From: Solibacteraceae bacterium
Lineage (GTDB): Bacteria; Acidobacteriota; Terriglobia; Bryobacterales; Bryobacteraceae
Direction: 5' to 3'
Assembly: GCA_026984795.1 (NCBI GenBank)
Contig: JALSRK010000024.1
Coordinates: 186,001-250,000, forward strand
Length of the DNA stretch: 64,000 bases
Below are positions 7,986 through 16,399 of this stretch, in pieces (within the stretch, counting starts at the first letter, position 1; every line of letters begins with the position of its first letter). A program made the position numbers and the translations under genes. The notes beneath the pieces are model-generated. The model had not been told where the DNA came from. It made no database searches and saw only the letters and a program-made list of their open reading frames with translations.

Positions 7986-9824
7986 ATGACGGAACCAGCT
8001 CAGGCGGGCGGCAAACTCGGGGCCACACTCGAGAAGGGCGGCGTCGAGTTTCGCCTGTGGGCCCCGGAGGCCCGGGAGGTGGTGGTCGCCATCGAGGACC
8101 GAGGCGTCTTCGCCCTGGATCCGGAACCCGACGGGTATCATGCCGCCTTCGTCCCCGGAGTCCACGCCGGCGACCGGTACCGCTACCTGGTGGACGGCCG
8201 CGGCCCCTATCCCGATCCGGCCTCCCGCCACCAACCCGCCGGCGTCCACGGGCCTTCCGAGGTATGCCCCGGCGGGCGCCGTTTTCCGTGGCGGGACGGG
8301 GAGTGGCGCTGCCCGCCGCTCCCGGAGCTGGTCCTCTATGAACTGCACGTGGGAGCCTTCACCCCCGAGGGCACGTTCGAAGGCGTCCGGCGGCGGCTCT
8401 CCTACCTGCGGGACCTGGGGGTGACGGCGATCGAACTCATGCCGGTGGCCGATTTCCCCGGCTCCCGCAACTGGGGCTACGACGCCGCGGCTTTGTTCGC
8501 CCCGGCGCGCTGCTACGGAACGCCGGACGATCTGCGCCGGCTCGTCAACGACGCTCACCGCCTCGGCCTCGCCGTTTTCCTCGACGTCGTCTACAACCAC
8601 CTCGGTCCGGGAGCCTATGTGAAGAAGATCTCGAAGCACTACGTCTCCCGGCGCCACAGCTCACCCTGGGGCCCGAGCCCGAACTTCGACGAGGAGCACT
8701 CGGCCGGCGTGCGGCGTTTCCTGATCGAAAACGCTCTTTATTGGATCGAGGAGTTCCACTTCGACGGGCTGCGCCTGGACGCCACCGGCTTCATCCACGA
8801 CGCGAGTCCCCGCCACTTCGTGGCCGAGCTGGCCGAGGCTGTCCGCCGTGCCGCCTTCCGCCTGGACCGCCGCGTGACACTCATCGCCGAAGACCACCGC
8901 GACTTCGCCGCGCTGCTCGCGCCGCAATGTGAAGGCGGTTGGGGGCTGGACGCCATGTGGGTGAACGGCCTCCACCACGAGCTGCGCCGCCGGCTCACCG
9001 GCGAGCGCCACGGGCTGCTGACCCGGGCCGAAGGCAGCGCCGCCTCGATCGTCCGGGAACTCCGGCTGGGCCTGTCTCGTCCGGGCGGGCGGCCCGGTGT
9101 GGCCGCCACCCGCGGTCCCGAGCGGTTCGTCGTCTACCTCGAGAACCACGACCTGGTGGGCAACCGTCCGCTGGGAGATCGCTTCCACGCTTCAGCCGGC
9201 CCGGCGGCGTGGCGGGCCGCCTCGGCCCTGCTGTTGCTCGCCCCGCAGACGCCCCTGCTGTTCATGGGTCAGGAATGGGCGGCCTCTACGCCGTTCCTCT
9301 ACTTCACCGACCATCACCCCCGCCTGGGCCGCAGAGTGGCCGCCGGGCGGTTCAGAGGGTACCGGCGGCAGCTTGGCCGCTCCGTGCCGCCAAACGTTCC
9401 GCATCCTCAAGCGCTGGCCACCTTCACTGCCAGCCGCCTTCGTTGGGACGAACGAGAGGAGCCGCCTCACCGCAGCGCCCGGGCGCTCTACCGGGCGCTG
9501 CTGGATCTGCGCCGGCGCGAGCCTGCCCTCCGCGGCGCCTCGCGCGCCGAATGCCTGGCTGAGCCGATTGGCGGCAACTGCGTAGCCCTGCGCTACGGCG
9601 GTGGTTTTCTCCCGCCCCTGCTCGCCATCGTCTGCCTCGAGGGCCCGGCGACAGTCGATCTTCGCCGCAAGTCTTGGAGCCGCCTGCGCCCGGGCGACCA
9701 GTGGCGAGTGCTGCTCTCGACCGAGGAGGAACGCTTCGTCGCGCCTGGCCCGCCGGCGCCCATTGATGTGAGCTCCGCTCGAGTGAGGTTCCGGCGCCCC
9801 GGCGCAGTGGTGCTCCGGCGGTGA
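7986..9824 (+). CDS. treZ: malto-oligosyltrehalose trehalohydrolase
   Basis: 612 residues. This GH13 enzyme releases trehalose from the maltooligosyl-trehalose made by TreY, in the cytoplasm. An N-terminal CBM48-like beta domain (about 12-100, VEFRLWAPEAREVVV) is followed by the (beta/alpha)8 barrel. Catalytic residues are all visible: nucleophile D265 in LRLDATGF, acid/base E302 in LIAEDH, and D389 in LENHDLVGN. The order and spacing fit TreZ rather than glgB, including the short YELHVGAFTPEGTF strand at the barrel start. The length is typical of TreZ. The start chosen is the ATG at 7986, just after a TATCTT box. treY and treX are not in the window, so the pathway must be completed elsewhere. 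Confidence 0.93.
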   Translation: MTEPAQAGGKLGATLEKGGVEFRLWAPEAREVVVAIEDRGVFALDPEPDGYHAAFVPGVHAGDRYRYLVDGRGPYPDPASRHQPAGVHGPSEVCPGGRRFPWRDGEWRCPPLPELVLYELHVGAFTPEGTFEGVRRRLSYLRDLGVTAIELMPVADFPGSRNWGYDAAALFAPARCYGTPDDLRRLVNDAHRLGLAVFLDVVYNHLGPGAYVKKISKHYVSRRHSSPWGPSPNFDEEHSAGVRRFLIENALYWIEEFHFDGLRLDATGFIHDASPRHFVAELAEAVRRAAFRLDRRVTLIAEDHRDFAALLAPQCEGGWGLDAMWVNGLHHELRRRLTGERHGLLTRAEGSAASIVRELRLGLSRPGGRPGVAATRGPERFVVYLENHDLVGNRPLGDRFHASAGPAAWRAASALLLLAPQTPLLFMGQEWAASTPFLYFTDHHPRLGRRVAAGRFRGYRRQLGRSVPPNVPHPQALATFTASRLRWDEREEPPHRSARALYRALLDLRRREPALRGASRAECLAEPIGGNCVALRYGGGFLPPLLAIVCLEGPATVDLRRKSWSRLRPGDQWRVLLSTEEERFVAPGPPAPIDVSSARVRFRRPGAVVLRR

Positions 9825-9906
9825 ACGATGCCAGCCTCCAATGCGCGGAGGGCGGTGATCCGCGCAACCCTGCCGCCGAGCCGTGGCTCCCGTGTCTTCT
9901 CGCTGG

Positions 9907-11538
9907 TCAGTTGAAGGCCGTACCAAGTTCGGATGCCCAAGCGCGCCGCCCGGCCGCCGCTCTCCCGGACGGGCGGCCGAGATGCGTATCGAGGACGATC
10001 AAGAGATCGTCTCTGGAATAAGGCTTCTGCATCACCGCGTCGGCGCCTGACGATCTGGCGGCTTCGAGCAAGTCCCCGTGGAAATATCCGGTGGCCAGGA
10101 CGGAGACGGCTGGAGGGCACTTCTCGCGGATGGTTCGGACGAAATCCGTGTCGGGCGAAGCGGACCCTGCCACTTCCACGACGCAGAGGTCGAACTCCTT
10201 CTTCTTGAGCCACCCCGAAGCTTCTCTTTCGTCTTGCGCCGTGATCACCGTGTATCCCCGTTCCTGCAACGGGCGAGACGCTGCTTCCCGCCAGATCGGA
10301 TCCCCGTCCACTACCAAAGCAAGCTTCTGTGAAACGGATTCCGCCAGCACCTTTCTTACCACGGCGAGCAGCTCACTGCTGGAAAACGGCTTCAGCATCG
10401 TCGGCGTGCCCGGTTTGACACGATGCTCTTTCACCAGCGCCTCGTCCCCGCTGTTGGACGTGTACACCACCCGAATTTGCGGCTGTGACGCCTCCATCGC
10501 CGCGACGAACTCCGGGGCCCGAGCAGCGGCGATATCGGAATCAGCCAGGAGCAGATGGATCACGGCGGGGTGTTGTGTCACGATTCTCGCCGCGGTTTCG
10601 ACGTCTTTGGCGACCAGGACTCTGTACCCGGCGCCACGCAAGATCCGCTGGAGGGTCTCGCACAGGCGGCTGTCGTTTTCCAACACCAGTACCGTCTCAC
10701 CTCCACACGGCTCCGGTTCGCAAGGCTGTTTCGGCTGTTCCCGGACCCGCGCAGGCCGCGCACGGGGCAGACGTACGGCAAACGTTGTTCCTTCCCCGGG
10801 CTCGCTCTCTACCCCGATCGATCCGCCGTGGCGCTTGACGATCTCCGCAACGGTGGACAGCCCTACACCGTTGCCGCCGGTCGCCGACTTCGTCGTCACA
10901 AACGGCTCGAAGATCTTTTCCTGGATATCCGTTGGGATTCCAGTACCCGTATCGCGTACCGTGAGTTGGAAAAAACGCGCTGGCTCTGCACCGGTTCGGC
11001 CTTGATCGGCGGGATCGGCGTCTGGAAGCGGCTGGAGTTCGATCGAAAGACGGCCCCCTTCCGGCATGGCATCTCTCGAGTTCAGCGCCAGGTTGAGCAG
11101 TAGCTGCTGGATTTGAACGCGGTCTGCCGCCACGAAAACCGGTTCCGACGCTAGCCGCACGGAGAGTTCGATATCGCGGGGCAGCAGCCTTCGCAGCATC
11201 CCCTCAGCGTCGGCAAGCAGTTCATTCAGGTCGAAGCTGCTCTTGCGGGACTCAACCGGCCGGCCGAAGGTGAGTAATTGCCGGGTCAAACCGGCCGCCC
11301 GGCGGCAGGCCTCCTCGACCCCTTTTAAGCTGTCTTGCACCTCGTCCTCGGCCGGAAGCCTCTTTGTGAGGGCATCGCAGCATGTGAGAATGACGGTCAG
11401 GAGACTGTTGAGGTCATGTGCTACTCCCACGGTCAATCGGCCGAGTGTTTCGAGTCTGTTGGCCTGTAACAGCTCTGCCTTGCTCCGGTCCCCGGCTCGA
11501 TCGGACTCGGAGTTTTCGTTCTTCCCGGTTTTTTCCAT
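9907..11538 (-). CDS. hybrid histidine kinase with two receiver domains
   Basis: 543 residues, soluble, with no membrane segment or PAS sensor. Residues 20-90 are a HisKA dimerisation domain with H41 in the H-box (GVAHDLNSLLT). Residues 130-260 are the HATPase with N-box (NLALNSRDAM), G1 (DTGTGIP) and G2 (GNGVGLST). Then come two receivers. REC1 (about 285-400) has the phospho-acceptor region LLADSD, with D333 most likely. In REC2 (about 405-525) the acceptor aspartate is replaced by E455 (CVVEVAG), which could mimic a phosphorylated state. Input is unknown; it may be set by a partner protein. The ATG has GAGGT upstream, embedded in an inverted repeat. No output regulator is adjacent apart from the small winged-helix gene on the other side. 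Confidence 0.9.
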   Translation of the reverse strand: MEKTGKNENSESDRAGDRSKAELLQANRLETLGRLTVGVAHDLNSLLTVILTCCDALTKRLPAEDEVQDSLKGVEEACRRAAGLTRQLLTFGRPVESRKSSFDLNELLADAEGMLRRLLPRDIELSVRLASEPVFVAADRVQIQQLLLNLALNSRDAMPEGGRLSIELQPLPDADPADQGRTGAEPARFFQLTVRDTGTGIPTDIQEKIFEPFVTTKSATGGNGVGLSTVAEIVKRHGGSIGVESEPGEGTTFAVRLPRARPARVREQPKQPCEPEPCGGETVLVLENDSRLCETLQRILRGAGYRVLVAKDVETAARIVTQHPAVIHLLLADSDIAAARAPEFVAAMEASQPQIRVVYTSNSGDEALVKEHRVKPGTPTMLKPFSSSELLAVVRKVLAESVSQKLALVVDGDPIWREAASRPLQERGYTVITAQDEREASGWLKKKEFDLCVVEVAGSASPDTDFVRTIREKCPPAVSVLATGYFHGDLLEAARSSGADAVMQKPYSRDDLLIVLDTHLGRPSGRAAAGRRAWASELGTAFN

Positions 11539-11541
11539 GTC

Positions 11542-11566
11542 TGAACCTCTTAACCGCAGCGGTTCA
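11542..11566 (-). promoter_or_regulatory. inverted repeat overlapping the ribosome-binding site of the kinase gene
   Basis: On the minus strand TGAACC at 11566-11561 can pair with GGTTCA at 11547-11542. The second arm contains the end of the GAGGT ribosome-binding site, 3 nt before the ATG. A competing hairpin (AACCG, loop of 3, CGGTT) uses the same first arm and leaves the site free. Confidence 0.4.
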
Positions 11567-11948
11567 GCTTGTGACTGCCGTGCTCGTTGTTGAGTTTGAA
11601 TTCCAGGGACCGTGGGCGCCGGTATTGCCCAACGGAAGCAGGAGCCGTCGGACCCCTAACGGCCGCTCTCGGCACAAGAGTGTGACTCTCCCCTGGCATC
11701 GGCCCTAGGCGGTTGCTGACCGGACTCATTACGCCGCACACAGCCCGCCGTTCCTTAATCCAATCGTAGATGGAGTCGAAATGAGTGTGCAACGCTTTAT
11801 TCCGCAGGCGCGTCAAAAAAACAGGAAACGTACCGAGACTCGCAAATCGTCTCCGATATTCGTAGTACCTTTATCCATCAGGGCGTCCTCGACTATATTC
11901 GGCGGTTGGAGGTTGCCGATATAACTTGCACCGCGTGAGAGGTGTGAT
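11567..11948. other. intergenic region, no gene seen
   Basis: About 380 nt between two divergent genes, richer in A/T than its surroundings. A TATAAC hexamer at 11920-11925, about 23 nt before the next gene, could be a -10 element, but no good -35 box is present. The open frames here have no coding character. No RNA gene or repeat was recognised. Confidence 0.5.
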
Positions 11949-12560
11949 GTGCTGCCTTCAGGAAACGGAGCGGCGCATCGGAATCCGCCTCAAGCCAGAC
12001 AACCGAGTCGCCGCATAGCTGTGAAGGGAAACAACCGAGTTGCCCGCAGCCAAGGTGTCAGGCGAGTGCCGAGGTATATCTCTAGTCGTACTTACACAGT
12101 CAGCCCGCCACGAGCGGGCAGGACTTCGAGTATCGCCCGCCTGGCAGCACGGCTGCGCGAGTCGATCCGAAGACTGGAGAACGCGACCACCTTGATCACT
12201 GAAAGGGAACAGGCCCTGGAACAAGCCCTGCGAAGGGTCGAAACGCTGTTGGCGGGAGCGCCGCAGTTAGCGCCCGCTCCCGCCGAGGCCCCCGTTTCCA
12301 AGCGGAAGCTGCTGCTTTCTCCCCGGCTCCTGCAAGTGTACAATGTCGTTAAGAAACACAGGGTTATGACTCCGGGCCAGCTCTCGCGGTTGATGAACCT
12401 GAGGCCCAACACCTGCTCGGAGTATTTGAAGGAGCTCGTGTTTCGGGGGCATCTCCAGCAAGTGGCCCACGGAATGTACGCCATCGCGGAGTACTCGGAG
12501 GGCATGCCGGAGATGAAAACGAATCGGTCTGCCGGCAATAAGCCCATGAAAGCCCGGTAG
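11949..12560 (+). CDS. small protein with coiled coil and C-terminal winged-helix domain
   Basis: 203 residues. The first 55 are basic and disordered. Residues about 60-103 form a likely coiled coil (heptad-rich, LRESIRRLENATTLITE). After a Pro/Ala linker, residues 122-180 read as a winged helix-turn-helix: LLSPRLLQVYNVVKK, then TPGQLSRLMNLRPNTCSEYLKELVFRG as the recognition helices, and HLQQVAHGMYAI as the wing. It is probably a DNA-binding regulator that dimerises through the coiled coil. The GTG start at 11949 is uncertain; an internal GTG near residue 25 is possible. It lies divergent from the hybrid kinase, so it may belong to the same regulatory unit, but it lacks a receiver domain. Confidence 0.6.
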   Translation: MLPSGNGAAHRNPPQARQPSRRIAVKGNNRVARSQGVRRVPRYISSRTYTVSPPRAGRTSSIARLAARLRESIRRLENATTLITEREQALEQALRRVETLLAGAPQLAPAPAEAPVSKRKLLLSPRLLQVYNVVKKHRVMTPGQLSRLMNLRPNTCSEYLKELVFRGHLQQVAHGMYAIAEYSEGMPEMKTNRSAGNKPMKAR

Positions 12561-12997
12561 CGAGGTCCGTCAGCGCCCCACCGGCCCCGGTCATCGCCCC
12601 CAGCGTACAAGGCGGCGGGCGTGACCGGAGAGATCAGCGACTATCGTAGACTGTCGTAACAGGTCTACGACAATCTGCCTAATTCAGCTCTCGTTCTTCG
12701 GGTCGATCTAAAGAATATCCCTGCCGCCCCCGATTACACGCACGCGAACACTCCAACGATAACCGGCACAGGAGACACGTCCGGGCGGGGACTGCGGCGG
12801 CAGAATGGTTTCTCCTGAGGGGCCAGGCCGCATTCCCCGTTCGCCGTGGCCGTCCGGTGGTGGAGTTTCGCGTTCGAGACCCGCTTGGGCAAGTGAGCGG
12901 ATCCTGGCAGCCTCTCCGGAGGTTCCCTTGGGGTGGTGGGGGCCGCGTTCGAACTCTAGCGGTTCCTCGAAGGTGGGTCGCGGGCGGGAGGACAGAG
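12561..12997. other. intergenic region, no gene seen
   Basis: 437 nt between the winged-helix gene and a small membrane-protein gene. The only structure noted is the hairpin at 12645-12669. Open frames on both strands lack plausible starts and composition. Cloverleaf pairing was looked for around the GTTCGAA at 12948-12954 and not found. Confidence 0.45.
12645..12669. repeat. imperfect 25-bp inverted repeat
   Basis: CGTAGACTGT and its complement ACAGGTCTACG (one bulged base) are separated by a 4-nt loop. No T-tract follows, so an intrinsic terminator is unlikely. An operator, perhaps for the adjacent winged-helix protein, is possible. Confidence 0.45.
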
Positions 12998-13510
12998 ATG
13001 CAAGCACTGACTGACGACAAAATACGACTCGCCGGGGCGATCATTGGGTACCTGCTCGCCTCGAGCGCTTCGTTCGCCCTCCTGTGGCGTGGGTCGAACT
13101 GGAGGTTCCGTTTTCTGGCGGCCATTGTGGGAATGTTGCCTCTTTATAAGGCGGTCACGCTGGCAGCCAAATACAGCAGCGTCGTTGTTCCCGTCACCGG
13201 GTGGCTGAACCAGATGGTCGAAGCCATCGTCGCCACCCTGTTCCTGCTCACCGTGCTGTTGCTTGACCTCGAGATCCGCAACCGGAAGACTCTCGAGACC
13301 CGCCTCAGGTTGGCGGAAGCCGAGGGCGGCTGGCCTCAACTTGCCAAACTGGATCCCCGCAAAAGACGGCGGAACCGGGCACCTGCAAACGCCCGCGCCG
13401 AAGTGCGGGCGCAGCACCGAACGGCGGCGCCGGGCCAGCAGGCTGGTGGCCCCGCGGCAAGGCCTTCGAACGAAACGGGATGCTCGTCCGGCGTCTCCGC
13501 AGGTCATTGA
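12998..13510 (+). CDS. small inner-membrane protein, three predicted helices
   Basis: 170 residues from the ATG at 12998, which follows a GGAGGACAGAG ribosome-binding region; the longer open frame upstream has poor composition. Hydrophobic segments lie at about 10-31, 38-58 and 75-92, followed by a charged cytoplasmic tail that begins helical (EIRNRKTLETRLRLAEAE) and then becomes Ala/Pro/Gln-rich. No family was recognised. The juxtamembrane coiled-coil-like helix suggests oligomerisation or a partner. It follows the winged-helix gene on the same strand after a 437-nt gap, so co-transcription is uncertain. The gene model is likely; function is unknown. Confidence 0.6.
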   Translation: MQALTDDKIRLAGAIIGYLLASSASFALLWRGSNWRFRFLAAIVGMLPLYKAVTLAAKYSSVVVPVTGWLNQMVEAIVATLFLLTVLLLDLEIRNRKTLETRLRLAEAEGGWPQLAKLDPRKRRRNRAPANARAEVRAQHRTAAPGQQAGGPAARPSNETGCSSGVSAGH

Positions 13511-13667
13511 GGCGGCGGTCTGGACTGGCCACCCGGCCGGCGTCGGATCCGGGCGAAGGCCGGCGCTTCTCTCGGGCGCCAGGCCGCGGCCGGGGCGCAG
13601 GACTCAGTCCCTCCCTCGCCCACAGTCGCGGCCCGATGAATGGAATGGCGCCGGAGCCCCGCCGCTG

Positions 13668-14228
13668 CTACTCCTCGTCCACGCGCCCGTCGCGGTACAC
13701 GATCTTCGGCCGCAGGCGTTCCACGTCCATCGTTACCCCGTCGTTCAGTCCGACGGGGGCGCGGTTGACCGCCGTGTAGACCACCGCCGCGTCGAGCCGG
13801 AGCGGCGAGGCGATCGTCAGGAAGCCATCGACCTTGTCCGGAACATCGGCGTTGCCGCCGAGCATCTCCTGGATCACGCGGCAGCCCAGAAAGACGGCCT
13901 GGCCGGGGGCGAGCCGCTTCTCGATCCTCCCCGACGCTCCGGGCTCCGGGTTGGCGATGTGATGCGCTTCGATGGCCCGGACGAGGATCTTCACCGGACG
14001 GGCGTGAAGGTTGTGCAGATTGACGACCGTGCGGTAGACCGCCGGAACGAACGCCCGGGCCGCGTCGGTGGCCGGCACGCCGGCGTCCTTGCAGACGAAT
14101 TTGGCAGAATAAACGAAGGTCCGGGCGCTGTCACCAGCTGACTCTTGCGCCGGCATCGCCACGATCGTCGCGAGAGCGAGCAGCAGCACTCGGACCCCGG
14201 TTCCCTTCCACCTGCATGTCGTTTCCAT
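13668..14228 (-). CDS. secreted protein of unknown function
   Basis: 186 residues. The start at 14228 was chosen because AGGAGAG lies at the right distance upstream; the open frame continues 13 codons further. A signal peptide (VRVLLLALATIVAMPAQ) is followed by a mature domain that looks all-beta: FVYSAKFVCKDAG, a strand with YRTVVNLHNLHARPVKILV, and VDGFLTIASPLRLDAAVVYTA. The pattern of short strands with NLHN resembles a small immunoglobulin-like or adhesion domain, but no family was recognised. The two cysteines could form a disulfide in the periplasm. It lies alone between a plus-strand membrane-protein gene and the M1-like gene. Confidence 0.65.
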   Translation of the reverse strand: METTCRWKGTGVRVLLLALATIVAMPAQESAGDSARTFVYSAKFVCKDAGVPATDAARAFVPAVYRTVVNLHNLHARPVKILVRAIEAHHIANPEPGASGRIEKRLAPGQAVFLGCRVIQEMLGGNADVPDKVDGFLTIASPLRLDAAVVYTAVNRAPVGLNDGVTMDVERLRPKIVYRDGRVDEE

Positions 14229-14396
14229 CGTTCTCTCTCCTGAAAAGCGGATTTCGCACGGCCACACCCATCCCGTGGGCGGCGGCGGGAAGAGAGACTC
14301 GTGATGGCCGCTTGGAGGATGGGCGCGGGCCGTACATAGGACAAAACCCGCCGCCCCAGGAAAAGTTGCAGGGAAAAACCGGAAATAACCGGTGGT

Positions 14397-16394
14397 TCAG
14401 ATGTGTTCGGCCGGCCGCTCGTAAGGCTTTTGCAGGTACTTCGCGGCTTCCTCGAGAGCGCCCTGGGTGTTGTCTTTGGTGCGCAGCGCCCGCTGGTACT
14501 CGTTCACCGCGCGTTCTCTCTGCCCGGTGATGTCGAAGATCTTGCCCAGATTGATGTGCGACCAGACGACCGTCCACTTCGGCTCCTGGTCGCCGTTGAT
14601 CGCTTCGCGGAACTCGTTGGCCGCCGCCTGATAGTTGCGCTGGAGGAAGAAGACCTCGGCCACCCGGTAGTGAGCCAGCGAGCTGTAACGGTTGACGTCG
14701 AGCGCTTTCTGGTACTCCCGCAGCGCGTCGCTGAACTCGCTGATCTCGGCGAACTGCTCGCCTCTCCGGATGGCCACTGCGACGCGCATCTTGTCGTCGT
14801 AGCGCAGCACGTCGCCGTCCGGATCGATGATGATGTTCTTCGGCTTGCCGAAGGTGTCGATGACGAACTCCGTCGACGGGCCCACCACTTCGATGACCTT
14901 CTCTTCCGGATTGCCTTCGGTCTCGATCCGCAGCTTCACCGGCATCCGGAACGTGTCCATGTCCTGCATGATCCGGCCGATGATCCGGAAGCCCTTCTGC
15001 GTACGGTACACGGTGTACTCGATGTCGAACTCGGGCGCCCCGCTCGATTCAATCCACTGGATGAAGAACCCCTTCAGGTTCTGCTGCGAGACCGCCTCGG
15101 CGACCTTGCGGAAATCGTCGGTGTAGAAACTCTTCCAGGCGTATTGCTCGAGGAAGCGTTTCAGAATGGCGTTGAACTTCTCATCGCCGGTCACCTGGCG
15201 CAGCATGTGGAGCACCGCCGCCCCTTTGCCCGCCGTGGCCGCCCAGAACTCCGGCGAGTAGTCCTCGATCCGCGCCGCCTGGATCAGCGGCACGTTGTCC
15301 ACGGTGAGCGCTTCGACGTAGTCGTCGTGTACGAGTGCCCGCGCCGCCGCCGGGCCTTCGGTCTCCTCAACCCATAGCAACTCGGAATAGCGGGCGGCGC
15401 CGTTGGTGAGCCACAGATGGTTCCGCGTCGCCGGCGACGTGAGCACGCCCCACCATTGCCGGGAGATCTGGTTGACCAGGAGCCGGGTGTTCACCTCTTC
15501 GCCGATCGCCCCCGGCGAGAGGAACAGCAGGCCCGGAGCCGCGTATCCGTTCGGCGCCGTATCGCTGGTTTCGATCACCGTGAGATTGCTTTCCGGGGGC
15601 AGGCCGTAGCGGTCGGTCAGGAAAGTCATGATCCGGCCGATCTCCTGGCCATAGGGCCCGGCCATGGGGGCCGCATCCTCACGGAGATAGAAAGAGGTGC
15701 GCACCCCTTCGCTCTCCACCACTTGGGGCTCCCCCCGCACCACTGCGATCGAGCCCGGGAAGGATTCCTGCGTATACTCCAGCGTGTAAGTGGTCCGCCC
15801 GTCGCTGCCCGTCTCGGTCAGAGTGATTCCGCTGCCGACGACCGTGTAGCCTTCGGGCACCGTGATTTTCAGGGTCGCCTGGTAACGGTCTGTCGTGTAG
15901 CCGCTCACCGGGAACCACCGCGCCGGGTAGAGCAGGTAAGCATAGTCCTGGTTGATCACGGCGAAATCGATGCCCCACACCGGCGATTCATCCGGTCCCG
16001 TGAAGTGGCCGCCATAGGTGAACGTCAGGGTCTCGGTATCGGCCTTGAGGCGGCGGCGCCCGAAATTCACCCGGACGCTGAAGTCATCGTAGGAGCGGGA
16101 GAATTGGAGTTCCTCGCCGTTACTGTCGGCGACGCTGTCTACCTCCAGATCGTTGTGGAGCTCGAAGGAGACAGAGCGGATACCGTCGTCCACGACGGCG
16201 AACGTGACGGCGGCTTTGGCGGTCAGTTCCTCGCTCGAGGGATGGATCTCGGCTTCGATGAGGTAGCGCTGGACGTCGATCGGGGGAAGTTCACTCTGGG
16301 CTACAGCGCGCCCGGTCGTCCCCCAAACCACCAGGGCTGCTGCGAGGAGGACCGGAGCAATCGAATGGGGTAGTACAGCCGCTCGCCTGCGCAT
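14397..16394 (-). CDS. M1-aminopeptidase-like protein with destroyed zinc site, plus TPRs
   Basis: 665 residues with a signal peptide (ending near AVAQ). Residues 40-225 match the N-terminal beta saddle of M1 peptidases and 230-430 the thermolysin-like helical domain. The zinc motif HExxHx18E is lost: the two His, the general-base Glu and the distal Glu are N308, Q309, R312 and N331 (LVNQISRQWWG, then LWLTNGAARY). The flanking WWG and the C-terminal helices are kept, so the fold should be intact but without metallopeptidase activity. Residues about 545-655 are TPR repeats. It starts 5 nt after the lpxB stop and is probably translated from the speA-lpxB unit, or from a TATAGG box overlapping that stop. 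It likely serves as a periplasmic binding scaffold. Confidence 0.82.
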   Translation of the reverse strand: MRRRAAVLPHSIAPVLLAAALVVWGTTGRAVAQSELPPIDVQRYLIEAEIHPSSEELTAKAAVTFAVVDDGIRSVSFELHNDLEVDSVADSNGEELQFSRSYDDFSVRVNFGRRRLKADTETLTFTYGGHFTGPDESPVWGIDFAVINQDYAYLLYPARWFPVSGYTTDRYQATLKITVPEGYTVVGSGITLTETGSDGRTTYTLEYTQESFPGSIAVVRGEPQVVESEGVRTSFYLREDAAPMAGPYGQEIGRIMTFLTDRYGLPPESNLTVIETSDTAPNGYAAPGLLFLSPGAIGEEVNTRLLVNQISRQWWGVLTSPATRNHLWLTNGAARYSELLWVEETEGPAAARALVHDDYVEALTVDNVPLIQAARIEDYSPEFWAATAGKGAAVLHMLRQVTGDEKFNAILKRFLEQYAWKSFYTDDFRKVAEAVSQQNLKGFFIQWIESSGAPEFDIEYTVYRTQKGFRIIGRIMQDMDTFRMPVKLRIETEGNPEEKVIEVVGPSTEFVIDTFGKPKNIIIDPDGDVLRYDDKMRVAVAIRRGEQFAEISEFSDALREYQKALDVNRYSSLAHYRVAEVFFLQRNYQAAANEFREAINGDQEPKWTVVWSHINLGKIFDITGQRERAVNEYQRALRTKDNTQGALEEAAKYLQKPYERPAEHI

Positions 16395-16399
16395 ATTGC

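Noticed and set aside
12679-13125. tRNA or tRNA remnant suspected around the GTTCGAA at 12948-12954
   Set aside because: No cloverleaf could be paired on either strand: the stems beside the putative T-loop do not match.
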